From contig CANJMF010000013.1 of assembly GCA_947475895.1 (NCBI GenBank), positions 16,482 through 80,481 of the forward strand: DNA of 64,000 nt. Direction: 5' to 3'. Of this stretch, positions 36,577-43,790 are shown one piece after another. The translations under genes and the position numbers were made by a program. The DNA is from Fidelibacterota bacterium (GTDB lineage: Bacteria; Pseudomonadota; Alphaproteobacteria; Rhodospirillales; Rhodospirillaceae). Below the pieces are notes generated by a model that saw only the letters and a program-made list of their open reading frames with translations, searched no databases and had not been told where the DNA came from. Each line of letters begins with the position of its first letter. Positions within the stretch are counted from its first letter, which is position 1.

Positions 36577-38106
36577 ATGACGTCTGCGCCCGCACTTTCG
36601 GGAGTTGCTAAAATCGCCATGGTCGGCGCGGTGATGCTGGCCATGATGCTGGAAATGCTCGACATGACGGTGGTCAACGTCGCGTTACCGCACATGATGG
36701 GCAGCTTCGGCGCCACCAACGATCAGATCACCTGGGTGGTGACGTCTTATATGGTCGCGTCTGCCGTGATCATGCCACTCACGGGTTATCTGGTGCAGCG
36801 GTTCGGGCGGCGGCGCCTGCTGTTGATCGACATCACGTTCTTTTTGATCGCGTCGGCCGCGTGCGGCGCGGCACAATCGCTAGAGCAAATGGTCATCTTC
36901 CGCGTGCTTCAGGGCGCTGCCGGCGGCACGCTCGCGCCCTTGTCGCAAGCCGTGATGATGAGCACCTTCAGCCGCGAAAATCGCGGCAGTGCCATGGCCG
37001 TGTGGGGCTTGGGCATCATGGTCGTTCCCATCTTGGGGCCGACCATCGGTGGCTTTTTAACCGATCACTTGAATTGGCGCTGGGTATTCTACGTCAACGT
37101 GCCGGTGGGTTTATTCGCGCTGTTATTGGCGGCCGGCTATGTGCCGGGCGAAGCGGGACACCGGGCACGCACCGACTGGTTCGGTCTCGCGCTCGGCATT
37201 ATTTTCGTGGGTTCGCTGCAATTCTTACTGACTCAAGGCAACACGCGCGACTGGTTCAACTCAACGCTCATCCAGACTTTGACTCTGACGGCGATCGTGA
37301 CCGGTTTGGGATTTGTATCGCATTGCTGGGACCGGCCCAATGCCATCGTCAACCTCGCGGTTTACCGCGACAGGAATTACGCGCTTGCATCACTGATGAT
37401 TGCGGGCTTTGCCGTGTCCATGTTCGGCATCATGACGCTGCTGCCTTTAATGCTCGAACAATTGATGGGTTATCCGGCGCAAATCGTCGGCAACATCATG
37501 GCGCCGCGCGGTGTGGTGATGGCCATAGCCATGGTGCTCTTTGGCCGCTTCTCAGGGCGTTTCGATGGGCGTGCGTTGATGGTCCTCGGCGTCATCGTGC
37601 TAGCCGGAGGAACATACACTTACGCACTGATTCCTATTACCGCGAGCCCGGCCTGGATGATGGTGCCGGGAGCCTTGCAGGGTGTGGGCATGGCGATGTT
37701 CTTCATCCCGTCGTCCATGGTGGCTTATGAGACGCTGCCCAAGCATTTGTTCGATGGCGCCGCCGGCTTGTATTCCGTAACGCGCACTATTGCGTCATCC
37801 GTGGGCATTTCGGTAATCGGGCTCATGCTGCAACGGCGCGGCGACTACCATTGGCAGACACTGAACCAGCACATCACAGCCGAAAATCCCGATGTGCAGT
37901 CGTGGCTGGACGCACGCGGTTTGAGCCTTGGCGACCCCATGGCAGGCGCGATGCTGTCGGGGCAAGTCATGCAGCAGGCGCAGGTGCTGGCGTTCGGCGA
38001 TATGTATCGGCTTGTGGCGCTGGTGACATTGTTGGTGGCGCCGCTTATTTTCATGCTCCGCAAACGCAAGCCGGTCGGACTTAAAAAACCCCAGCCGGCG
38101 GAATAA
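36577..38106 (+). CDS. emrB: MFS drug efflux permease, DHA2 (EmrB/QacA) family
   Basis: A 509-residue, 14-helix major facilitator. It opens with AMMLEMLDMTVVNVALPHMMGSFGA (the D-x-T-(I/V)-VNVALP motif of DHA2 pumps), has motif A-like GYLVQRFGRRRLL, motif C-like GLGIMVVPILGPTIGGFLTD, and NWRWVFYVNVPVG. It expels hydrophobic drugs together with the adaptor upstream. No transcriptional regulator gene is adjacent. The stop is followed by an imperfect inverted repeat (GCGCGTTAGC, GCTAAGCGCGC) without a T tract. Confidence 0.92.
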   Translation: MTSAPALSGVAKIAMVGAVMLAMMLEMLDMTVVNVALPHMMGSFGATNDQITWVVTSYMVASAVIMPLTGYLVQRFGRRRLLLIDITFFLIASAACGAAQSLEQMVIFRVLQGAAGGTLAPLSQAVMMSTFSRENRGSAMAVWGLGIMVVPILGPTIGGFLTDHLNWRWVFYVNVPVGLFALLLAAGYVPGEAGHRARTDWFGLALGIIFVGSLQFLLTQGNTRDWFNSTLIQTLTLTAIVTGLGFVSHCWDRPNAIVNLAVYRDRNYALASLMIAGFAVSMFGIMTLLPLMLEQLMGYPAQIVGNIMAPRGVVMAIAMVLFGRFSGRFDGRALMVLGVIVLAGGTYTYALIPITASPAWMMVPGALQGVGMAMFFIPSSMVAYETLPKHLFDGAAGLYSVTRTIASSVGISVIGLMLQRRGDYHWQTLNQHITAENPDVQSWLDARGLSLGDPMAGAMLSGQVMQQAQVLAFGDMYRLVALVTLLVAPLIFMLRKRKPVGLKKPQPAE

Positions 38107-38305
38107 CGCGCGTTAGCAAACTGCCTGCGTGGCTGCTAAGCGCGCACAGCAAGCCTTCTTTGCGCATCACGCCGTTGTCAGGCGCGAATCCGTCTGGCAC
38201 GATTCGTTCATTGGTCGGGGCGACCAGCCTTCGACAACACCGCATGCGAGAACCGCAACGCGGTTTGGCACGTTATCGCCGTGATCGTTTGTTGAAGGAG
38301 CCAGA

Positions 38306-38569
38306 ATGTCGAGCCTTGCGCTTCAGCTCAAAGACTATCGCCTCACAACTGCGCAAATTCTCTACCACATGCCCGATCATCCCAAGTTGCTGCAGGAGTT
38401 TGTGTGGCAGGAACTGGATATCGCGCCGAAATTTCCGGTGCTAGCGAAGTTTCTAAGCTTTTGGGAAAAGAACATCGACGGCAAGTTGCACTCGGTGTTC
38501 GTCGCCCATGCGCAGCTTATTAAACCAGCGGAATTTCGTGTCGTAGAGCGACAGCTTTATTTGCACTAG
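38306..38569 (+). CDS. usg: Usg family protein
   Basis: An 87-residue protein matching the alphaproteobacterial Usg family: LQLKDYRLTTAQILYHMPDHPKLLQEFVWQELDIAPKFPVLAKFLSFWEKNIDGKLHSVFVAHAQLIKPAEFR. The pattern YHMPDHP...WQ-D-APxFP-L..F-xFWE is diagnostic. It was named for location upstream of a tryptophan-pathway gene in some bacteria; the biochemical role is unknown. Here no trp gene is near. GAAGGAG precedes ATG 38306. It converges on the hypothetical gene at 38,579. Confidence 0.85.
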   Translation: MSSLALQLKDYRLTTAQILYHMPDHPKLLQEFVWQELDIAPKFPVLAKFLSFWEKNIDGKLHSVFVAHAQLIKPAEFRVVERQLYLH

Positions 38570-38578
38570 AAACGTCGA

Positions 38579-38986
38579 TTAGGTTTTTCCGAGCGCGACC
38601 AACGTCGGAATGACAGCCGCGCTGGCATCGGGGCGGCGATGTTTCTTGCGCTCTTCATTCTGCTCGGCGATTTTAGCGAGGTGCTCCATTTGATGGACCA
38701 TGGAGTCCAATGCGCCGGTGTCGGCGCCTTCAGCCGCGGCTTGCATCGCTTTAGCACGCGCCTTCGCGAGCATGGCCTTGGCTTGCGCAGGCGTGCCGGA
38801 GGCTGCCGCCGCCACGGCTGTTGAGGCCATGACCTTGTCTTCAAGATCGTCGATATACGAGCGCTGTTTTTTGGCTTGGGCTTTTGCGGTGAGATCGTTT
38901 TGAAGCTGAGCACCGGCGGCTTGAACCGCAACATCGATCTTATGCACAGTCTCGCGCAAGATCGGGAGATCGGAAAAATCTGTCAT
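38579..38986 (-). CDS. Hypothetical alanine-rich helical protein
   Basis: A 135-residue soluble protein, mostly predicted helix with Ala/Lys/Glu-rich heptad-like stretches (AQAKAMLAKARAKAMQAAAEGAD). It starts MTDFSDLPILRETVHKIDVAVQAAG; the chosen ATG has AGAGG about 9 bp upstream, which an ATG 9 bp earlier would lack. There are no signal peptide, membrane helix or known catalytic motif. Not recognised; the composition resembles a small coiled-coil structural or chaperone-like protein, but that is only an impression. It is followed by usg, convergently, 9 bp away. Confidence 0.6.
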   Translation of the reverse strand: MTDFSDLPILRETVHKIDVAVQAAGAQLQNDLTAKAQAKKQRSYIDDLEDKVMASTAVAAAASGTPAQAKAMLAKARAKAMQAAAEGADTGALDSMVHQMEHLAKIAEQNEERKKHRRPDASAAVIPTLVALGKT

Positions 38987-39079
38987 AAATTGCATCCTCT
39001 TTCTTGAGGCCTTCAAAACCGGTTTCACCGGTCAACGTCAGCGCAGCGTATCAGAAATGTCACCTGCGAAGATTACATC

Positions 39080-40135
39080 TTAGACGCCAGGCGACACGCG
39101 CGGCGGCCAGGCGGTGATGACGGCCTTGACCAGCACGGCGAGCGGGATTGCGAAGAACACGCCCCAGACGCCCCAGATTCCGCCGAAAAACAACACCGCG
39201 ACGATAATCGCGACAGGATGGATCGCGACCGCCTCGGAGAACAAAAATGGCACCAGTACGTTGCCGTCGAGCGCGTGAATAATCAGATAGGCACCAACCG
39301 CAGCCCCCGCGTGCATGCTCACACCCCATTGCAGGAGCGCCACAGCCGCGACAGGAACCGTAGCTGCGGCGGCGCCGATATAAGGAATCAAGACAGCAAC
39401 GCCGATCACGATTGCCAAAAGTGGCGCATACGAGAGATCGAGAATTTCAAACACGATCCAGCTGACAAGAGCGACAATCGCCATTTGCAGCACCTTACCG
39501 CCGACAAAATTCTGCAGCTGCCGGTTCACGTCGTGCCAGACCGACGCAGTCAATTCGTGGTGAGCAGGCAAGAAAGATTCCACCCAACCGAAAATGCGTG
39601 TTTTATCCTTGAGAAGGAAAAACACCATGATCGGGATGATGATGACGTAGACGAGAGCCGTCACAAGACCGATGACCGTACCGCCCACGTACTTGCCGAA
39701 GTTTTGTCCGCTGCTCAGCACTTTGGCCCGGGCCTCATTCAGCATTTCGCCGATTTGTTCGGGCGTTACGAAGGCGGGATATTTTTCCGGCAGCTGCGCA
39801 ATCAGTTCCTGCGTACGGGCGACGAACTGGGGAACCTGGCCAATGAGTTGCACGACTTGCCGTCCGAGAAACGGCATAGCCGCGAACACACCGGCGAGAA
39901 GCGCAATAAAAATGCCGTAGACAAAACCCAGCGCCGCACCCCGCGACATGCCGCGACGCTGCAATTGTTGAATTGCGGTTTCCATGACGTAGGCCAGCGT
40001 AATCGCGGCGTAGAGCGGGGCCAGAATACTGGCCGTCATGACGACAAACGCGGTGCCCATCACGAGCAATAACAGCAACAAGGCCAGCTGCTTATTGCGC
40101 GCAATAATGCCGTACCACTCTTGAACGAGTTCCAT
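39080..40135 (-). CDS. AI-2E family (PerM-like) transporter
   Basis: A 351-residue membrane protein with eight hydrophobic segments. The family pattern is clear: an N-terminal helix pair (LALLLLLLVMGTAFVVMTASILAPLYAAITLAYV), a long amphipathic region (GQVPQFVARTQELIAQLPEKYP), then GGTVIGLVTALVYVIIIPIMVFFLLKD and the C-terminal GVAVLIPYIGAAAATVP and DGNVLVPFLFSEAVAIHPVAIIVAVLFFGGIWGVWGVFFAIPLAVLVKAV. Members export autoinducer-2 or exchange Na+ and other ions; substrate not predictable. The start at 40135 is preferred to a longer frame that would overlap the mnmC promoter. Divergent from mnmC. Confidence 0.87.
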   Translation of the reverse strand: MELVQEWYGIIARNKQLALLLLLLVMGTAFVVMTASILAPLYAAITLAYVMETAIQQLQRRGMSRGAALGFVYGIFIALLAGVFAAMPFLGRQVVQLIGQVPQFVARTQELIAQLPEKYPAFVTPEQIGEMLNEARAKVLSSGQNFGKYVGGTVIGLVTALVYVIIIPIMVFFLLKDKTRIFGWVESFLPAHHELTASVWHDVNRQLQNFVGGKVLQMAIVALVSWIVFEILDLSYAPLLAIVIGVAVLIPYIGAAAATVPVAAVALLQWGVSMHAGAAVGAYLIIHALDGNVLVPFLFSEAVAIHPVAIIVAVLFFGGIWGVWGVFFAIPLAVLVKAVITAWPPRVSPGV

Positions 40136-40238
40136 GCCGCCCCAATCCCTTTTCCCGGCGGGAGAATAGTATGTCCGTCGCCGAAGGCAAAACGCGGAAT
40201 ACGTTGGCCTAGCACGATGTTTCAGGCACAAACGGCCT

Positions 40239-42257
40239 ATGGAAAGACCCGCGACACGCGATCGCGCGATGCCGAGCCCCGGCCTTGTCTGGGAACCGGG
40301 TCGCGTTCCGTTCGCAACGCGCTTTGGCGACGTTTACTACAGCCGAGACAATGGACTTTCGGAAGGGCGGCATGTCTTCCTGAAAGGCTGCCATCTGCCC
40401 GACGCGTGGCAGAGCGCGGACCTTTATGTCATCTGTGAATTAGGTTTCGGCACTGGGCTCAATTTTCTAACGACATGGGATTCGTGGCGCCGAACGCGCC
40501 GCCCCGGACCAAAGCTGCATTATCTGGCAGTTGAGGGCTATCCCCTGACGGCGCGCGAGTTGGGCGAGTGCCTGGAAGCGTGGCCCGAGCTGCACGCACT
40601 TTCGCGCGCCCTTTTGCAAGTCTATCCGCAGCCGCAGCCGGGCTTTCATCGACTCTTTCCCAAAATCGACGTGTCCGACGATGTGACGTTGACGCTGCTG
40701 ATGGGCGACGTCATGGATATGCTGTCGCAAACGGAATGTGAAATCGATGCGTGGTTCCTGGACGGCTTCGCACCCGACAAGAACGCCGCAATGTGGCACG
40801 ACAACGTTTTCGCGGAAATCGCGCGGCTTTCCCACACGCGAAACTCCGGTAGCGTGTTGGCGACCTATAGTGTCGCGGGCGATGTTCGCCGTGGTTTGGA
40901 TGCGGCGGGATTTGAACTTACGCGCGCGCCGGGTTTCGGCCGCAAGCGCGAGATGTTGCATGGACGCTTTCGCGGCGCGAAAGCCCCGCCAAAACCACGA
41001 TTGCAGCCGTGGTTCGCAAAAACACCCCGCGCAAAACTGCAGCGCGATCACGCAGCCATCATTGGTGGCGGCCTTGCTGGAACCAATGCGGCCTATGCGT
41101 TGCAGCGACGCGGCTGGAAAACCACCATCATCGACCGGCGGGATGGACTTGCGCGCGAAACGTCGGGAAATCCAACCGCGGCCTTGATGCCGCGACTGAC
41201 GGCCGGCCCCGCTTTGGATGGACGGTTTTACGCAAGCGCATGGCGCTTTGCGCTGGAGACACTCGAAGAATTGGCGAACAGCGGTGCGGCCCTTCATCGC
41301 GAGCGGTGCGGATTATTGCAATTGGCGAATACGCCGACCGAGAGCGAACGCCAAGCTGCGATTGCAGCGTATGGCCCACTGAGTGCGCCCGCCCTCCTGC
41401 CCGTCGATGCAGCCGAGGCGTCCGGCCTCGCGGGCATCACGACGAAGGCGAGTGGGCTTTACTTCCCGCAAGGCGGCTGGCTGCAGCCGCCGGCCTTATG
41501 TACGGCGCTGGCGCACAACGCCACCATGATGATGAATGAAGACATCGCGGCCCTACGTCAGGAGAGCGGCGCATGGCAATTGATCGATCGCGCCGGACGC
41601 ATACGCCTCGAAGCCGATATCGTTATTTTCGCAAATGCGCTGGGCGCTTTGACGCTGCCGCAAACATCGTGGCTGCCGCTAGTGGCGCGGCGCGGACAAC
41701 TGACCTTTGCGCCACCGACCGACCGGAGCGCGTCCTTGCGAAGCGTGCTCGCTTACGGCGGCTATATGACTCCTGCGTTTCGCGGTTTACATACCATCGG
41801 TGCAACGTTCGACTGGGTCGACACCGAGGTTGCCGACGCGGCCGTCGACGTGCGCGCCGAAGATCATGCGCACAATTTGGCAGCACTGGAAAATGTACTG
41901 CCGGGATTGATGGACGGCGCGGATACGGCGGCGTTGCTGGGACGCGCGGGTGTTCGCTGCACGTCGCCCGATCATTTACCGGTCATCGGACCCTTACCGC
42001 AACGCGACGCCTATTTGAACGCCTTCGCGGAGTTGCGACACGGGCATCCGTGGACGTCGTATGCGACGGCCGATTATCAGCCTGGGCTTTACGCCCTGCT
42101 CGGGCTTGGATCGCACGGAGTCGTTTCGGCGCCGCTGGCCGCGGAATTGCTCGCTTGCCACATCACCGGGGAACCATGGCCGATTGAGCGAGATCTTGTG
42201 ACCGCCCTCCATCCGGGCCGATTTTTGGTGCGGGATTTGAAGCGGCGCGAGGCTTGA
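40239..42257 (+). CDS. mnmC: Bifunctional tRNA mnm5s2U34 biosynthesis protein MnmC
   Basis: A 672-residue fusion (E. coli MnmC is about 668). The N-terminal methyltransferase domain (MnmC2/MnmD) has the SAM motif CELGFGTGLNFL (about 67-78) and DAWFLDGFAPDKNAAMW. The C-terminal FAD domain (MnmC1) begins AAIIGGGLAGTNAAYALQRRGWKTTIIDR (about 270-298) and ends with the RCTSPDHLPVIGPLP and LGLGSHGVVSAPLAAELL landmarks. It converts cmnm5(s2)U34 to mnm5(s2)U34 in wobble positions of tRNAs. ATG 40239 is used; ATG 40269 is an alternative. An 18-bp tandem repeat starts at its stop codon. Confidence 0.93.
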   Translation: MERPATRDRAMPSPGLVWEPGRVPFATRFGDVYYSRDNGLSEGRHVFLKGCHLPDAWQSADLYVICELGFGTGLNFLTTWDSWRRTRRPGPKLHYLAVEGYPLTARELGECLEAWPELHALSRALLQVYPQPQPGFHRLFPKIDVSDDVTLTLLMGDVMDMLSQTECEIDAWFLDGFAPDKNAAMWHDNVFAEIARLSHTRNSGSVLATYSVAGDVRRGLDAAGFELTRAPGFGRKREMLHGRFRGAKAPPKPRLQPWFAKTPRAKLQRDHAAIIGGGLAGTNAAYALQRRGWKTTIIDRRDGLARETSGNPTAALMPRLTAGPALDGRFYASAWRFALETLEELANSGAALHRERCGLLQLANTPTESERQAAIAAYGPLSAPALLPVDAAEASGLAGITTKASGLYFPQGGWLQPPALCTALAHNATMMMNEDIAALRQESGAWQLIDRAGRIRLEADIVIFANALGALTLPQTSWLPLVARRGQLTFAPPTDRSASLRSVLAYGGYMTPAFRGLHTIGATFDWVDTEVADAAVDVRAEDHAHNLAALENVLPGLMDGADTAALLGRAGVRCTSPDHLPVIGPLPQRDAYLNAFAELRHGHPWTSYATADYQPGLYALLGLGSHGVVSAPLAAELLACHITGEPWPIERDLVTALHPGRFLVRDLKRREA

Positions 42258-42291
42258 GGAACACACTGCGCGAGAGGAACACACTGCGCGA
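42256..42291 (+). repeat. Tandem duplication of 18 bp at the mnmC stop
   Basis: GAGGAACACACTGCGCGA occurs twice head to tail (42256-42273, 42274-42291). The first copy overlaps the TGA stop codon of mnmC by two bases. The repeat is intergenic and probably arose by slippage. Confidence 0.85.
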
Positions 42292-42368
42292 GGTCGCATC
42301 ACTTCGAACACGCCCGGATTGAAGGCGGCGCGAATCCTTCACTCCCATTTTTCGCCTGGCGCAAAAAG

Positions 42369-42405
42369 GAAAAGCGCGACTTTGCAGTCGCGCTTTTCTA
42401 TTTTT
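42369..42405 (+). terminator. Rho-independent terminator after mnmC
   Basis: A perfect 13-bp stem, GAAAAGCGCGACT (42369-42381) with AGTCGCGCTTTTC (42386-42398), a TTGC loop and TATTTTT after it. The arms are A/T-rich at the base, so it can also act on the minus strand (TTTTTCC follows there). Confidence 0.93.
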
Positions 42406-42761
42406 CAGTGAGGCTTGATTGGGAAATTCAGGTCAGAGCCGATGTTTTCGGGGTTCCATCAGGCGCGGACGGGCGAACATCGATGGGTCGAAAGCCCCGA
42501 CCCTGACCTCAATTTCCTGCTGTTTTCTCTGCCGCCTCGTGTGTTCTGCGTTTTTCCGGAAAAAGATCTTCTCCCGCTTGCCCGGGGGACCGCCTTGCGG
42601 CGGTGCGTGGGCCGAGCAAAGCGGGAGAAGACAAAACCTCACGTATCGCCGGGGTAGGATATGACTCGTGGACAGCGATAGATGAGGCCGGATCACAAAG
42701 TTTTTGAACACGGTCTCGAGGTTGGCATGTGCGAATAAGGGCGTTGCACTCCTGAATAAAT
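42406..42761. other. Gene-free, strongly folded intergenic region (candidate structured RNA or palindromic element)
   Basis: Nothing here codes convincingly. The first module is a possible three-way junction: GGAAATTCAGGTCAG (42422-42436) pairs with CTGACCTCAATTTCC (42503-42517) with one mismatch, and inside it GATG/CATC (42441-42460) and GGTCG/CGACC (42486-42502) form two arms. Next comes the perfect palindrome TTTTTCCGGAAAAA (42551-42564). The second module has perfect 12-bp arms CTTCTCCCGCTT (42568-42579) and AAGCGGGAGAAG (42619-42630) around an inner ACCGCC/GGCGGT hairpin (42589-42604). It may be a novel ncRNA, or a miniature palindromic repeat. From 42,631 to 42,761 nothing stands out. 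Confidence 0.45.
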
Positions 42762-42778
42762 GTGGGAATAATTCCCAC
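42762..42778. promoter_or_regulatory. 17-bp palindromic operator-like site, copy 1
   Basis: GTGGGAATAATTCCCAC is a perfect palindrome around a central A. An identical copy starts exactly 63 bp downstream. Both lie before the DUF6502 gene. The regulator is not identified; no regulator gene is adjacent unless the DUF6502 protein itself binds. Confidence 0.7.
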
Positions 42779-42824
42779 GAACAAGAGCAACCTACTCAGC
42801 TACTAAGGGTGAGTCAATAAAAAA

Positions 42825-42841
42825 GTGGGAATAATTCCCAC
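42825..42841. promoter_or_regulatory. 17-bp palindromic operator-like site, copy 2
   Basis: Identical to copy 1 at 42762. Its left half covers 42826-42831, where the -35 element would lie for the TATAAA at 42849, so a bound protein should block or direct that promoter. It ends 19 bp before the DUF6502 start codon. Confidence 0.7.
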
Positions 42842-42848
42842 AACCCTG

Positions 42849-42854
42849 TATAAA
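42849..42854 (+). promoter_or_regulatory. Putative -10 element for the DUF6502-DUF5666 unit
   Basis: TATAAA at 42849-42854 lies 6 bp before ATG 42861. If it is a -10 element, transcription would begin at or next to the start codon, giving a leaderless message; there is no good Shine-Dalgarno (only AAAGAC). The -35 region would coincide with palindrome copy 2. Confidence 0.35.
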
Positions 42855-42860
42855 GACTTC

Positions 42861-43739
42861 ATGGCAAAGAGCGCGACGCCCACCGGACCATCCAAGCCTT
42901 TGGTGGCAGCTGTTAAACAGCTGCTGCGCCCGTTTGTGCGCCTGTTGATTTCAAAGAGCCTCGGCCTTCCAGCGCTGACACAGATCCTCAAAGAAGTTTA
43001 TGTGGAAGTCGCGCTCAACGAATTCCCGGTCAACGGTAAGAAGCAGACAGACAGTCGCGTGAGCATTCTCACGGGTGTGCACCGAAAAGATGTGAAGCGC
43101 CTTCGCGATGCCGAATACGAACCGATTGTCGCTCCAAAGAGCATTGGTTTAGGCGCGCTCGCAGTTGCGCGTTGGCTGGGATCGAAAGAAACCACTGATA
43201 AAAATGGCCTTCCGCTGCCTTTGCCGCGTCAGTCCGAATCGGCGAAGGGGCCGTCCTTCGATGCGCTGATTGAGGGCATCTCAAAAGATGTTCGCCCGCG
43301 CGCCGTGCTTGATGAGTGGTTGCGCTTGGGCGTCGCGCGCTTAGATAAGGACGGTCGTGTGGTTTTGAACGAACTCGCCTTCATTCCCGAAAAAGGATTC
43401 GAAGAAAAGGCGTTCTATCTCGGACGCAACATTCACGATCACTTGGCGGCAGCGGCCCACAACTTATTGGCCGAGGGCAACCCACAACTCGAGCGCAGCG
43501 TTCATTATAGCGATCTGACGCCCGAATCGGTTGAAACCCTCAATGACGCCGCCGAACGGGCAGGAATGCAGGCCTTGTTAGCCATCAACCGGATGGCACT
43601 AGAGCTAGCGGCGAAAGATAAAGGCCGCGACGACGCTACCAAAAGAGTTAATTTCGGCCTATATTTCTTCAAGGGGCCGAGTACTTTCAATAGCTTACGT
43701 CTCGACGACAGTAACGTTTCAGCGAAGCCGAAAGCGTAA
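42861..43739 (+). CDS. DUF6502 family protein
   Basis: A 292-residue soluble protein that fits DUF6502 as I recall it: AAVKQLLRPFVRLLISKSLGLPALTQILKEVYVEVA, then TDSRVSILTGVHRKDVKRLRD (a helix-turn-helix-like segment near 60-85), a central LIEGISKDVRPRAVLDEWLRLG and a C-terminal helical domain with ERAGMQALLAINRMALELA. Function is unknown; the 'SILTGVHRKDVKRL' part makes DNA binding conceivable, which would let it be the ligand of the twin palindromes upstream. ATG 42861 is used because a longer frame would start inside the palindrome. The DUF5666 lipoprotein gene follows closely and the pair is probably co-transcribed. Confidence 0.72.
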   Translation: MAKSATPTGPSKPLVAAVKQLLRPFVRLLISKSLGLPALTQILKEVYVEVALNEFPVNGKKQTDSRVSILTGVHRKDVKRLRDAEYEPIVAPKSIGLGALAVARWLGSKETTDKNGLPLPLPRQSESAKGPSFDALIEGISKDVRPRAVLDEWLRLGVARLDKDGRVVLNELAFIPEKGFEEKAFYLGRNIHDHLAAAAHNLLAEGNPQLERSVHYSDLTPESVETLNDAAERAGMQALLAINRMALELAAKDKGRDDATKRVNFGLYFFKGPSTFNSLRLDDSNVSAKPKA

Positions 43740-43790
43740 CGTGTCGGATTGCCATGGGGGCAATTCGCTAAAGGGCATTTGAGACCGGCA

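Noticed and set aside
38107..38134. Inverted repeat after emrB (GCGCGTTAGC, GCTAAGCGCGC) as a terminator
   Set aside because: Imperfect arms and no following T run; kept only as a note in the emrB entry.
42415..42664. Two overlapping plus-strand and two minus-strand frames of 80-93 codons in the folded region
   Set aside because: None has a Shine-Dalgarno with a plausible protein; the frames exist only because the palindromes are GC-rich.
42762..42841. Possible CRISPR-like repeat pair
   Set aside because: Only two copies, perfectly palindromic, with a 46-bp interval, no array and no cas genes; operator sites fit better.
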